Assembly (NCBI GenBank): GCA_004298115.1 | Contig: SCRJ01000017.1 | Coordinates: 1 to 58,601 of the forward strand | DNA: 58,601 nucleotides | Direction of reading: 5' to 3' | DNA from: Acidobacteriota bacterium | GTDB taxonomy: Bacteria > Acidobacteriota > Thermoanaerobaculia > Thermoanaerobaculales > Thermoanaerobaculaceae | Shown here: piece by piece, positions 51,787-58,601 of the stretch | How the letters are laid out: every line of letters starts with the position of its first letter | Position numbering within the stretch: the stretch's first letter is position 1 | Translations under genes and position numbers: made by a program | The notes under the pieces: model-generated | What the model saw: the letters and a program-made list of their open reading frames with translations, nothing else | What the model was told of the DNA's origin: nothing | Database searches by the model: none

Positions 51787-52410
51787 TCATGGCCGACTCG
51801 GGAAGACGCCCGTCACGGCGATGCACGGGGTCAGGACGAGGTACGGCTGCATGTTGTTGTGCGGCTGGCCACCGCCGGTGACGCCGGTGTTCCCGACCGC
51901 GAGAGGCACGGTCGAGGGCGCCGCGGAGGCGTAGGTCCGGTCGCCGCTTGCCGGGGCGGCGAGGTAGCTCCCGTTCACCGGCGCCGGCTGGTTGCCCTTG
52001 CCGGACGAGACGAACAGCGAGAACGGGTGCGAGTGCCCCGGCATCTCGTTGATCGTCAGCGTGTGCGCCTCCTCGCCGGCCATCTGGCCGAGCGTGTAGT
52101 ACTGCAGGCCGGGCCCCTGCCCGACGCCGACCGGAACCCGCCCGCGCAGGTCGGGCAAGGCGAAATTCTGTGTTCCATTGCCGCCGTACGTGGTTCCAAG
52201 CAGACTGAACAGCGCGGTGTTCTGTTGGATGGACAAGATGCTACCGTCGGCAACCGCCCACCCCTGCGGGCAGAAGTTGAAACCCACCCACATGATCTGG
52301 CCCAGGAACGGGTCGGTGGCCTGGGCCCGTGCCGTCGTGGCGAGGAAGCTCGAAAGCACTGCCAGCCCGACTACCAGAGACGCTCCCACTCGCTTCGTTC
52401 GCGCGTTCAT
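51787..52410 (-). CDS. Secreted phage-tail-collar domain protein (MdpB/microcystin-dependent-like)
   Basis: 207 aa; GGGAGGAG precedes the ATG at 52410. Unlike phage collar proteins it carries a Sec signal peptide (basic MNARTKR, hydrophobic [19 protein letters not shown], cut near ARAQ). The collar domain follows: [48 protein letters not shown], then [11 protein letters not shown] and the end [16 protein letters not shown]. These tail-collar proteins occur in many bacteria outside prophages and are probably surface or secreted fibres. No other phage gene is nearby. Likely co-transcribed with the collagen-like gene. Confidence 0.88.
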   Translation of the reverse strand: MNARTKRVGASLVVGLAVLSSFLATTARAQATDPFLGQIMWVGFNFCPQGWAVADGSILSIQQNTALFSLLGTTYGGNGTQNFALPDLRGRVPVGVGQGPGLQYYTLGQMAGEEAHTLTINEMPGHSHPFSLFVSSGKGNQPAPVNGSYLAAPASGDRTYASAAPSTVPLAVGNTGVTGGGQPHNNMQPYLVLTPCIAVTGVFPSRP

Positions 52411-52761
52411 CGAACTCCTCCCGGTCTGGCTTCGACCCGCCAACAGTTATGAATCGCAGTCTCATTCCCTTTTAACGCGGCGCGGGCGGCGCGTCAATAC
52501 CCCGAGCGCGCCGGCGGCGGGCCCTGGCCCCTCGCCTTGCGGCCGGGCGGCGTGGCCACGGTGCGGCGCTCGGCGCTCGTGCCCGAGCCGCGCGTCGCGC
52601 CACGGTGGCGCGCCCGGCTGGCGGCGCGGGGAGGCTGGTGCGGTTGAGACCGAGGTGAAAGTTGGCAGAGCAATTGCTAAGTGGTTTCGGGACGGTGCTC
52701 GGTCACTCGCCTTTCCGGGGGACCCGGGGGCGGTTCGCGTGTGCGCCGTCGGAGGTGATCG
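52411..52761. other. 351-nt region between divergent surface-protein and ABC operons
   Basis: No gene seen. It holds the upstream region of the collar protein gene (minus strand, a CATAACT near 52448 may be its -10) and, on the plus strand, the sigma-54 promoter at 52663-52678. The middle, 52480-52640, is extremely GC-rich. Confidence 0.5.
52663..52678 (+). promoter_or_regulatory. Sigma-54 (-24/-12) promoter of the Gld-type ABC operon
   Basis: TGGCAGA-GCAA-TTGCT carries the conserved TGGCA and TTGCT at correct spacing. Transcription would start near 52689, leaving a 73-nt leader before the GTG at 52762, which has its own GGAGGTGATC. Confidence 0.65.
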
Positions 52762-53727
52762 GTGATCGAGGTCGAGGGGCTGACGAAACGTTTCGTCGAC
52801 AAGGACGCCGTGGCCAACGTCTCCTTCTTCGTGCCCGAGGGCGAGGTCCTCGGGTTTCTGGGTCCGAACGGCGCCGGCAAGACCACCACGATGCGCATGA
52901 TCACCGGGTTCCTGCCGCCGACGTCGGGCACCATCAAGGTGGCGGGCCTCGAGGTGGCCCACGACTCGCTGGCGGTGCGCGCCCGGATCGGGTACCTGCC
53001 GGAGAACGTCGCGCTCTACCCCGAGATGCGGGTGGAGGAGTACCTGCGCTTCCGCGCCGCCGTCGAGGGCGTGGGGCGGGCCGAGATGCGCGCGCGGGTG
53101 GACGAGGCGGCCGACCGCTGCATGGTCGCCGACGTGCGCCGCCAGGTCATCGGTACGCTCTCCAAGGGGTACCGGCAGCGCGTCGGCCTCGCGGGCGCGC
53201 TCATCCACCGCCCGCCGGTGCTCATCCTCGACGAGCCGACGGTCGGCCTGGACCCGCGGCAGATCGTCAAGATCCGCGAGCTGATCACCGAGCTGGGACG
53301 CGAGCACACCGTGATCCTGTCGACGCACATCCTCCCCGAGGTCGAACAGGTCTGCCGTCGGGTGCTGATCATCGACGGCGGCAAGCTCGTCGCCGACGGC
53401 ACGCCGGCGCAGCTGCGCAGCGGCTTTTCGGGCGCGGCGCAGCTCGCGGTGCAGTTCGAGGCGCCCGAGGCCGAGGCCCAGGCCGCCCTCGCCAAGCTCT
53501 CCGGCGCCGCGGGCGTGAGGAGCGAGGGGGGCGGACGGTTCCGCGTTGCGGTCGAAGGCGGCGCCGACTTGCGGCGCGAGGTGTTCTCCCTCGCGGTCGC
53601 GAAGGGGTGGGTGTTGCTCGAGCTCGTGCAGACGACGCCATCGCTCGAGGACGTCTTCCTGCGCCTGACGACCCACGACGCCGCGGCGGAAGCCGAGGCG
53701 CCGGTCGCGGAGGTGGCCAATGCGTAA
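52762..53727 (+). CDS. gldA: ABC transporter ATPase, GldA-like
   Basis: 321 aa from a GTG after GGAGGTGATCG. Complete nucleotide-binding domain: LGFLGPNGAGKTTTMRMITG (Walker A), LSKGYRQRVGLAGALIH (signature, SKGYRQR), VLILDEPTVGLDP (Walker B), ILSTHILPEVEQ (H loop). The C-terminal extension (residues 225-321) is typical of GldA/NatA/CcmA-like ATPases. It pairs with the permease and GldG-like genes downstream. In Flavobacterium, GldA-GldF-GldG are needed for gliding, but homologues are widespread in non-gliders. Overlaps the next gene by 8 nt. Confidence 0.9.
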   Translation: MIEVEGLTKRFVDKDAVANVSFFVPEGEVLGFLGPNGAGKTTTMRMITGFLPPTSGTIKVAGLEVAHDSLAVRARIGYLPENVALYPEMRVEEYLRFRAAVEGVGRAEMRARVDEAADRCMVADVRRQVIGTLSKGYRQRVGLAGALIHRPPVLILDEPTVGLDPRQIVKIRELITELGREHTVILSTHILPEVEQVCRRVLIIDGGKLVADGTPAQLRSGFSGAAQLAVQFEAPEAEAQAALAKLSGAAGVRSEGGGRFRVAVEGGADLRREVFSLAVAKGWVLLELVQTTPSLEDVFLRLTTHDAAAEAEAPVAEVANA

Positions 53728-54460
53728 GCTTTTCGCCCTCGTCGAGCGCGAGCTGCTGGCGTACTTCTCGTCGCCGCTCGCCTACGTGGTGCTGACGGCC
53801 TTCCTGTTCATCAACGGCTACGTCTTCTACCTCATCGTCGCGTTCCTCAACGACCCGCGCACGCAGGCGATGGCGCCGCTCAAGCTGCTGTTCGGCGGCA
53901 CGATCTTCTTCTGGCTCTACCTGCTGTTCGTCGTGCCGGTGATCACGATGCGCCTGCTCGCGGAGGAACGCCGCACCGGCACGCTCGAGGTGCTGCTCAC
54001 GTCCCCGGTGAGCGAGGGCCAGGTCGTCGCCGGCAAGTTCATCGCGGCGTTCGTGTTCTACCTGTTCCTCTGGCTCCCCACCTGTGTGTACGTCTGGATC
54101 CTCGCGGGCCACGCCACGATCGACTTCGGCCCGGTGTGGGCGGGTTACCTCGGGATCGCCGTCCTCGGCCTGCTCTTCCTCTCGGTCGGGACGTTCACCT
54201 CGGCGCTGGTGCGCAACCAGATCATCGCGGCGATCCTGGCGTTCGCGGTGCTGGTCGTCGTGTTCTCGATCGGTCTCGTCGAGAACATCGCCACCGGCGC
54301 GGCGTTGAAGGGAGCGCTGGGCTACATGAACCTGTGGAACCACATGGACGACTTCGCCAAAGGGATCGTGGACACCCGCCACCTCGTCTACAGCCTGAGC
54401 CTCACCGGGCTCTTCCTCTTCCTCGCCACCAAGGCGCTGGAAGCGAGCAAGGGGAGGTGA
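53720..54460 (+). CDS. gldF: ABC transporter permease, GldF-like
   Basis: 246 aa with six hydrophobic helices: LAYVVLTAFLFINGYVFYLIV, GTIFFWLYLLFVVPVITM, FIAAFVFYLFLWLPTCVYVWIL, WAGYLGIAVLGLLFLSVG, IIAAILAFAVLVVVFSIGL and LVYSLSLTGLFLFLATKAL. The segment EERRTGTLEVLLTSPVSEGQVVAGKF after helix two is the ABC-2 permease signature shared with GldF and NosY. It partners the ATPase encoded immediately upstream. The following gene starts 3 nt after its stop. Confidence 0.9.
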   Translation: MRKLFALVERELLAYFSSPLAYVVLTAFLFINGYVFYLIVAFLNDPRTQAMAPLKLLFGGTIFFWLYLLFVVPVITMRLLAEERRTGTLEVLLTSPVSEGQVVAGKFIAAFVFYLFLWLPTCVYVWILAGHATIDFGPVWAGYLGIAVLGLLFLSVGTFTSALVRNQIIAAILAFAVLVVVFSIGLVENIATGAALKGALGYMNLWNHMDDFAKGIVDTRHLVYSLSLTGLFLFLATKALEASKGR

Positions 54461-54463
54461 GCG

Positions 54464-55894
54464 ATGAGAAAGCAGACCGTCTTCGCTGCGTCCTCGTCCG
54501 CCGCGATCGTGCTGGCGGTGGCGCTCGTCGCCATGGTGAACTGGCTCGGTTATCGCCACTACTCGCGCGGTGACTGGACCAGCTCCAAGCTGTACACACT
54601 CTCGGAGAAGAGCCTGAACGTCCTCAAGGGCCTCACCGCGGACGTGCGCGTCGTGGTGCTGATGACGCCGTCCACGCCGCTGTTCTCCGAGACGAAGGAA
54701 CTGCTCGGCCGCTACGAGGCCGCATCGCCGAAGATCAAGGTGGAGTTCATCGACCCGGAGCGCGACCCACTGCGCACCAAGGCGCTCGCCCAGGAGTTCG
54801 GGGTGTCCACCGCGAACACGGTTGTGTTCTCCTCCGGCGGGCGCAAGAAGTACGTCACCTCCGACCAGCTCGCCGACTACGACTACTCCGGGATGCAGAC
54901 GGGCCAGGCGCCGAAGCTGAAGGGCTTCAAGGGCGAGGAGCAGTTCACCGCGGCGATCCTCGGCGTCGTGAACCCGAAAGTCCCGAAGATCTACTTCACG
55001 ACGGGTCACGGCGAGCACGATCCCGACGGCATGGATGCCGGCGGCTACTCGCAGCTGCGCGACGCGATCAAACGCGACAACTTCGACGTGGAGAAGACCA
55101 CGCTGCTCGCGGGCGCGGTCCCGGCGGACTGCGACCTCCTGGTGATCGCCGGGCCGAAGGCGCCGTTCACCGACCCTGAAAAGGCGGCACTCAAGGCCTA
55201 CCTCGACAAGGGCGGACGCGCTCTCGTCCTGCTCGACCCCGTGATCGGCGACCGCGCCCAGCCGTCGGGTCTCGAGGAGCTGCTGAAGGGGTACGGCGTG
55301 CAGGTCGACAACGACATCGTCGTCGACCCGGCGCGCCGGCTGCCGTTCTTCGACCTTTCGGCGGTGTACGTCAGCGAGTTCCGTTCCCACCCGGTGGTGG
55401 ACGGGATGCAGGGGCTCGCGGTGCTGCTGCCGGTGGCGCGGTCGGTGACCACCGTGAGCGCGCCGGGGGCGTCGTCCACGATCCTGCTCACCACGTCGGA
55501 CAAGGGGTGGGGCGAGACCGACCTCGCGGCGATCGCGGCCGGCAAGCCGGTGGCCAAGGACGCCAAGGACATCCCTGGACCGGTGTCGCTCGGCGTCGCC
55601 GCGCAGTCGGAGAAGGACAAGCAAGGAGGCTGGCGCCTGGTGGTGTTCGGCAACTCGGAGTTCGCCACCAATCGATACGTCGCCAACGCCGGCAACTCCA
55701 ACCTCGCGCTCAACGCGGTCAACTGGCTCGCGAACCAGGTGCAGGCGCTCGGGATCGCGCCGCGCTCACCGGAGCAGGTGCAGCTGTTTCTGTCCGAGGC
55801 GCAGATGAGCCGGGTCCTCCTGATCTCGCTGATCGGACTGCCGGCGTGCGCGATCCTGCTCGGCGTCGCGGTGTGGTGGCGCCGGCGCCGGTAA
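54464..55894 (+). CDS. gldG: GldG-like ABC auxiliary protein
   Basis: 476 aa. One N-terminal helix (SSAAIVLAVALVAMVNWLGY), then a large periplasmic domain opening KLYTLSEKSLNVLKGLTADVRVVVLM, with YFTTGHGEHDP near residue 180 and ALVLLDPVIGDRAQPSGLEELLKGYGVQV near 245, both hallmarks of the ABC_transp_aux/GldG family. A C-terminal helix (VLLISLIGLPACAILLGVAVWW) anchors it again. It works with the ATPase and permease; the substrate of this transporter type is unknown. Start is well placed 3 nt after the permease. Confidence 0.9.
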   Translation: MRKQTVFAASSSAAIVLAVALVAMVNWLGYRHYSRGDWTSSKLYTLSEKSLNVLKGLTADVRVVVLMTPSTPLFSETKELLGRYEAASPKIKVEFIDPERDPLRTKALAQEFGVSTANTVVFSSGGRKKYVTSDQLADYDYSGMQTGQAPKLKGFKGEEQFTAAILGVVNPKVPKIYFTTGHGEHDPDGMDAGGYSQLRDAIKRDNFDVEKTTLLAGAVPADCDLLVIAGPKAPFTDPEKAALKAYLDKGGRALVLLDPVIGDRAQPSGLEELLKGYGVQVDNDIVVDPARRLPFFDLSAVYVSEFRSHPVVDGMQGLAVLLPVARSVTTVSAPGASSTILLTTSDKGWGETDLAAIAAGKPVAKDAKDIPGPVSLGVAAQSEKDKQGGWRLVVFGNSEFATNRYVANAGNSNLALNAVNWLANQVQALGIAPRSPEQVQLFLSEAQMSRVLLISLIGLPACAILLGVAVWWRRRR

Positions 55895-55904
55895 GGGAGC
55901 GGGC

Positions 55905-57281
55905 ATGAAGACCGGACGACTCATCCTGCTGGCGCTCGTGGTCGTTGGCCTGGGCGCGTACATCGGCCTGGTCGAGCGGCACCAGCCGACCACCGACCAG
56001 CTCAAGGAACGGGAGGGCAAGCTGTTCCCCGACCTCGACCAGGCCAAGGTGCGGAAGGTCGTCGTGACCAACCCCCAGGGTCGCTTCGAGCTGGTCAAGG
56101 ACAAGGACGTCTGGTCGCTCAAGGCCCCCATCGTCGACCAGGCCAACCAGGGCGCGGTCTCGAGCCTGCTGTTCTCGCTGACCGGCCTCAAGGCCGAACG
56201 CACGTTGGCGGCCAAGGACGTCAAGCTCGCGGAGTACGGCCTCGACAAGCCGCCGCTCGCGGTCACGGTCGAGGACGACGCGGGCAAGAGCTTCGCGCTC
56301 AAGCTCGGCACCGAACTGCCGCTCGGCGACCTGCGCGCGGCCGTCACCTCCGGCGACAAGGTGTACCTCGTGAGCAAGTACGTGGCGAGCGACCTCGACA
56401 AGGACCTCGCCGGGTGGCGCTCCGACGAGCTGGCGCAGCTCTACTCGCCCGACGTCGCGTCGGTGACGATCGCCGGAGCCGGCGCTTCGCTCACGCTGGC
56501 GCACGCCGGGTCGCTGTGGACGATCACCGCGCCGGTTCCGGATCTTGCCGACCGCGATCGCGCCGAAGCCCTCATCACCGACATCTCGGGGGCGCGCATC
56601 AAGGAGTTCGTGGACCACGCGCCGGACCTCGAGGCGCTCGGCCTCGAGCCGAGCCGCTGGAGCGTGACGATCGTCAAGCGCGACGCCAAGGCCGCACCGC
56701 TCTCCCTTCAGTTCGGCAACGAGCGCGACGCCAAGGACGGCAAGCAGGTCGCGTGCAAGCGCGGGGACAGGGTGTTCTGGGTCGAGGCGAAGACCGTCTC
56801 GCACCTGGGTGGGCCGTGGCAGGCGTGGCGCTCGAAGACGCTGCTCGGCTTCGACAGCTGGGGGGTGGACAAGCTCGAGGTCGCATCCGGGGCCGCCACC
56901 GCCTCGCTGGCGCGCAAGGACGGCGCCTGGAAGGCCGGCACCACCGACGTGGACGGCGACGCCGTGAGCCGCCGCCTCACGGCGCTCGGCGGCCTCGAGG
57001 TCAAGGCGTTCGACCTGGCGAAGCCGTCGGGCGCGCCGCTCGGTCACGTCAAGCTCTCCGGGCAGGGCTTCGCCGATGACGTCGAGTTCTACGCGGGGAC
57101 CTCCTCCGGCGAGGATGTCGCGATCGTGGCGGGGCGCACCGGGGGGCTCGGGGTGGACGCCGCGAAGGTGGCCGCGGTGCTCGCCGATCCGGCGGCGCTC
57201 GCGAAGCCGAAACCGGCGGCGCGGCCGACCCCGCCGGCGAAGGGCAAACCGGCGGCGGCCCGGCCGGCCGCGGAGAAGTAG
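55905..57281 (+). CDS. DUF4340 domain protein of the Gld-type operon
   Basis: 458 aa. Signal-anchor helix (LILLALVVVGLGAYIGLVE) followed by FPDLDQAKVRKVVVTNPQGRFELVKDKDVWSLKAP, the DUF4340 repeat start; a similar beta unit recurs later (VASVTIAGAGASLTLAHAGSLWTIT, VDKLEVASGAATASLARKDGAWKAG), giving three related units. The C terminus is Lys/Pro/Ala-rich. DUF4340 genes typically follow gldG homologues, and the product is expected to sit in the periplasm with that transporter. Ends 74 nt before the aldo/keto reductase gene; CGGGC/GCCCG near 57284-57303 may form a weak terminator. Confidence 0.88.
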   Translation: MKTGRLILLALVVVGLGAYIGLVERHQPTTDQLKEREGKLFPDLDQAKVRKVVVTNPQGRFELVKDKDVWSLKAPIVDQANQGAVSSLLFSLTGLKAERTLAAKDVKLAEYGLDKPPLAVTVEDDAGKSFALKLGTELPLGDLRAAVTSGDKVYLVSKYVASDLDKDLAGWRSDELAQLYSPDVASVTIAGAGASLTLAHAGSLWTITAPVPDLADRDRAEALITDISGARIKEFVDHAPDLEALGLEPSRWSVTIVKRDAKAAPLSLQFGNERDAKDGKQVACKRGDRVFWVEAKTVSHLGGPWQAWRSKTLLGFDSWGVDKLEVASGAATASLARKDGAWKAGTTDVDGDAVSRRLTALGGLEVKAFDLAKPSGAPLGHVKLSGQGFADDVEFYAGTSSGEDVAIVAGRTGGLGVDAAKVAAVLADPAALAKPKPAARPTPPAKGKPAAARPAAEK

Positions 57282-57355
57282 CCGGGCGGCAAAGGCTGCC
57301 CGACCGCCGCCGCACCAGACGGCACGCCGGGCGTTCTCCGGTGAAGGGAGCGCGC

Positions 57356-58396
57356 ATGGAGTACAGAACGTTCGGCACCACCGGGGTCAAGGTCAGCACC
57401 CACTGCCTGGGCGCGATGATGTTCGGCGCCTGGGGGAACGACGACGCCGGCGAGTGCGTGCGGATCATCCACGCGGCGATCGACGCCGGCATCAACTTCA
57501 TCGACACCGCCGACGTCTACTCGGCCGGGGGGTCGGAAGAGATCGTCGGCAAGGCTCTGGCGGGGCGACGGGACCGGGTCGTGCTCGCCACCAAGGTGCA
57601 CGGCGCGATGGGCCGCGGGGTCAACGATGGCGGGAACTCGCGCCTGTGGATCATGCGCGAGGTCGAGGCCAGCCTCCGGCGCCTGGGCACCGACCACATC
57701 GACCTCTATCAGGTCCACCGCCCCGCGGCCGACGCCGACCTCGAGGAAACCATCGGCGCGCTCACCGACTTGCAGCGCCAGGGGAAGATCCGCTACTTCG
57801 GGACCTCCACGTTCCCGGCGTGGCTCGTCGCCGAGGCGCAGCGGGTCGCCGAACGCCGCGGCCTCGCCCGGCCCCGGAGCGAACAGCCGCCCTACTCGAT
57901 CCTGGTGCGCCACGCGGAGCTGGACCTCTTGCCGGCAGCGCAACGCTACGGGATGGGCGTGCTGGTGTGGAGCCCGCTGTGCCGCGGGTGGCTCACCGGC
58001 CGGTACCGGCGCGGGGTGCAGCCGGAGGCGGGCTCGCGGGCCGTGCGCAACCGCGAGCGCGGCGGCGTGTTCGCCGCGCAGTTCGACATGGCGCGGCCGG
58101 AGAACCAGCGCAAGCTCGACCTCGTGGAGTCGCTGGCGAGGATCGCCGCCGCGGCGGGCGTGTCGCTGCCCCACCTCGCCGTCGCCTTCGTCCTCAGCCA
58201 CCCCGGCGTGACCTCGGCGATCATCGGGCCGCGGACGATGGCGCAGCTCGAGGACCTGCTCGCCGGCGCCGACCTGCGCCTCGACGGCGCGACGCTGGAC
58301 GCCATCGATGCGCTGCTGCCAGCGGGGACCACCGTGGACGACAACGACCGCGGGTGGGTCCCGTGGTGGCTCGACAAAGCCGCCCGCCGCCGCTAA
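57356..58396 (+). CDS. Aldo/keto reductase
   Basis: 346 aa; AAGGGAG precedes the ATG at 57356 (an in-frame GTG at 57341 is less likely). The (alpha/beta)8 NADPH-dependent reductase motifs are complete: DAGINFIDTADVYSAGGSEEIVGKAL with catalytic Asp and Tyr, VLATKVHGAMG with Lys, LGTDHIDLYQVHRP with His, GKIRYFGTSTFPAW, GVLVWSPLCRGWLTGRY and SAIIGPRTMAQLEDLL. It belongs to the AKR11/12-like group of bacterial oxidoreductases; the carbonyl substrate is unknown. The 61-bp repeat copy follows 4 nt after the stop. Confidence 0.93.
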   Translation: MEYRTFGTTGVKVSTHCLGAMMFGAWGNDDAGECVRIIHAAIDAGINFIDTADVYSAGGSEEIVGKALAGRRDRVVLATKVHGAMGRGVNDGGNSRLWIMREVEASLRRLGTDHIDLYQVHRPAADADLEETIGALTDLQRQGKIRYFGTSTFPAWLVAEAQRVAERRGLARPRSEQPPYSILVRHAELDLLPAAQRYGMGVLVWSPLCRGWLTGRYRRGVQPEAGSRAVRNRERGGVFAAQFDMARPENQRKLDLVESLARIAAAAGVSLPHLAVAFVLSHPGVTSAIIGPRTMAQLEDLLAGADLRLDGATLDAIDALLPAGTTVDDNDRGWVPWWLDKAARRR

Positions 58397-58400
58397 CGGT

Positions 58401-58461
58401 GCGCCGCCGATAGCGGACCACTATCCGGGCGGGGGGTCCCGTCCCGCCTGCGGCGGGACTC
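58401..58461 (+). repeat. 61-bp intergenic element, copy 2
   Basis: Near-identical to 49192-49252. Here the hairpin GTCCCGCC-TGC-GGCGGGAC is perfect. Both copies lie in the same orientation just after the stop codon of a plus-strand gene. Confidence 0.8.
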
Positions 58462-58517
58462 CACCGCCCGCCCGGCCGCTCCAGCCCCCCCGTGCCCCAT
58501 AGGCGCTAACTTTAGTG

Positions 58518-58545
58518 TTGACATTGGCGAGCGGGTGAATATGCT
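58518..58545 (+). promoter_or_regulatory. Sigma-70-type promoter of the right-edge gene (leaderless)
   Basis: TTGACA (58518-58523), 16-nt spacer, TATGCT (58540-58545), then 6 nt to the ATG at 58552. It is the only promoter in the leaderless group with a perfect -35, and it lies in notably AT-richer DNA. Confidence 0.7.
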
Positions 58546-58551
58546 GTGGGT

Positions 58552-58601
58552 ATGGAAGAATGCGCTCTCGTACAGGAAGAATGGCGATGGGTTGAAGGTC
58601 T
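58552..58601 (+). CDS. Start of an unidentified gene, possibly a NUMOD4/HNH-type protein (partial)
   Basis: Only 16 full codons are visible: MEECALVQEEWRWVEG. The string EEWRWVEG resembles the beginning of the NUMOD4 motif (E-x-W-x-x-x-x-G) found in HNH homing endonucleases and some phage proteins, but 16 residues are too few to decide. Base composition is lower in GC than the rest of the window, which could mean recent transfer. The promoter directly upstream supports a real gene. Confidence 0.4.
   Translation, partial: MEECALVQEEWRWVEG

Noticed and set aside
51787-52410. Prophage remnant suggested by the tail-collar domain
   Set aside because: The protein has a Sec signal peptide, and no capsid, terminase, portal, lysis or integrase genes lie nearby. 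Tail-collar domains are common in non-viral secreted proteins.

Overview
The window is 58.6 kb of very GC-rich, gene-dense DNA from a diderm bacterium. It encodes a carboxypeptidase-regulatory-like/TonB-dependent receptor of the Oar type, type IV pilus minor pilins with PilY1, a GldA/GldF/GldG-type ABC operon with a DUF4340 protein, sulfatase-TPR and TMTC-like TPR membrane proteins, and LtaS-like, RlpA-SPOR and FHA-cyclase proteins. This mixture fits Acidobacteriota best (perhaps Thermoanaerobaculia or Holophagae-like); that assignment is inference. I see no rRNA, tRNA, CRISPR array or complete insertion sequence.

Layout. 1-3.0 kb: start of a ComF-type gene, a small outer-membrane protein, an orphan protein, an anchored protein and a secreted surface protein. 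3.0-8.2 kb: an overlapping four-gene signalling operon: a hybrid histidine kinase whose receiver lacks the phosphoacceptor Asp, an MglA-type GTPase fused to GAF and histidine kinase domains, a GAF-SpoIIE phosphatase and a single-domain receiver. 8.3-10.4 kb: an ATP-grasp enzyme and an RlmI-type methyltransferase. 10.5-18.2 kb: a type IV pilus minor pilin operon (FimT/GspH-, PilV-, PilW-, PilX- and PilY1-like) behind a near-perfect sigma-54 promoter. 18.4-25.7 kb, minus strand: a duplicated UPF0173 pair, a PIN-PhoH ATPase, a 775-aa protein with a cryptic class III cyclase-like domain, and a ComM/YifB ATPase. 25.7-33.8 kb: membrane proteins, an LtaS-like enzyme, UbiE/MenG, FolD, CoaE, an ITPase/XTPase and an FHA-GAF-cyclase. 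33.9-46.7 kb: a sulfatase-TPR lipoprotein, a TMTC-like protein, the TonB receptor with a clear terminator, a 7TM degenerate-GGDEF protein, RlpA, adenylosuccinate lyase and an active-looking GGDEF protein. 47.2-49.2 kb: carbamate kinase and ornithine carbamoyltransferase. 49.4-52.4 kb: a collagen-like/glycine-rich surface protein and a secreted tail-collar protein. 52.7-57.3 kb: the Gld-type ABC operon behind a second good sigma-54 promoter. 57.3-58.6 kb: an aldo/keto reductase and the first codons of another gene with its promoter.

Two regulatory themes stand out. At least eleven genes have a -10-like hexamer (TANNNT) 6-7 nt (one 9 nt) before the start codon and no ribosome binding site, which predicts leaderless mRNAs. 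Most remaining genes either have a Shine-Dalgarno sequence or overlap the gene upstream, as expected for operon-internal and exported-protein genes. Sigma-54 type -24/-12 elements precede the pilin operon, the Gld-type operon and, more weakly, a surface-protein gene.

The intergenic regions carry several small repeat families: 7-bp GGACCAC tandem arrays at four places, a 61-bp element found twice, a 112-bp inverted-repeat element, and a CATTGCGAG-ended element.

The most unusual system is the 3.0-8.2 kb cluster. It joins a motility-type Ras-like GTPase to a histidine kinase in one polypeptide and encodes it with a pseudo-receiver kinase, a PP2C phosphatase and a CheY-like protein, about 2 kb from the pilus operon.
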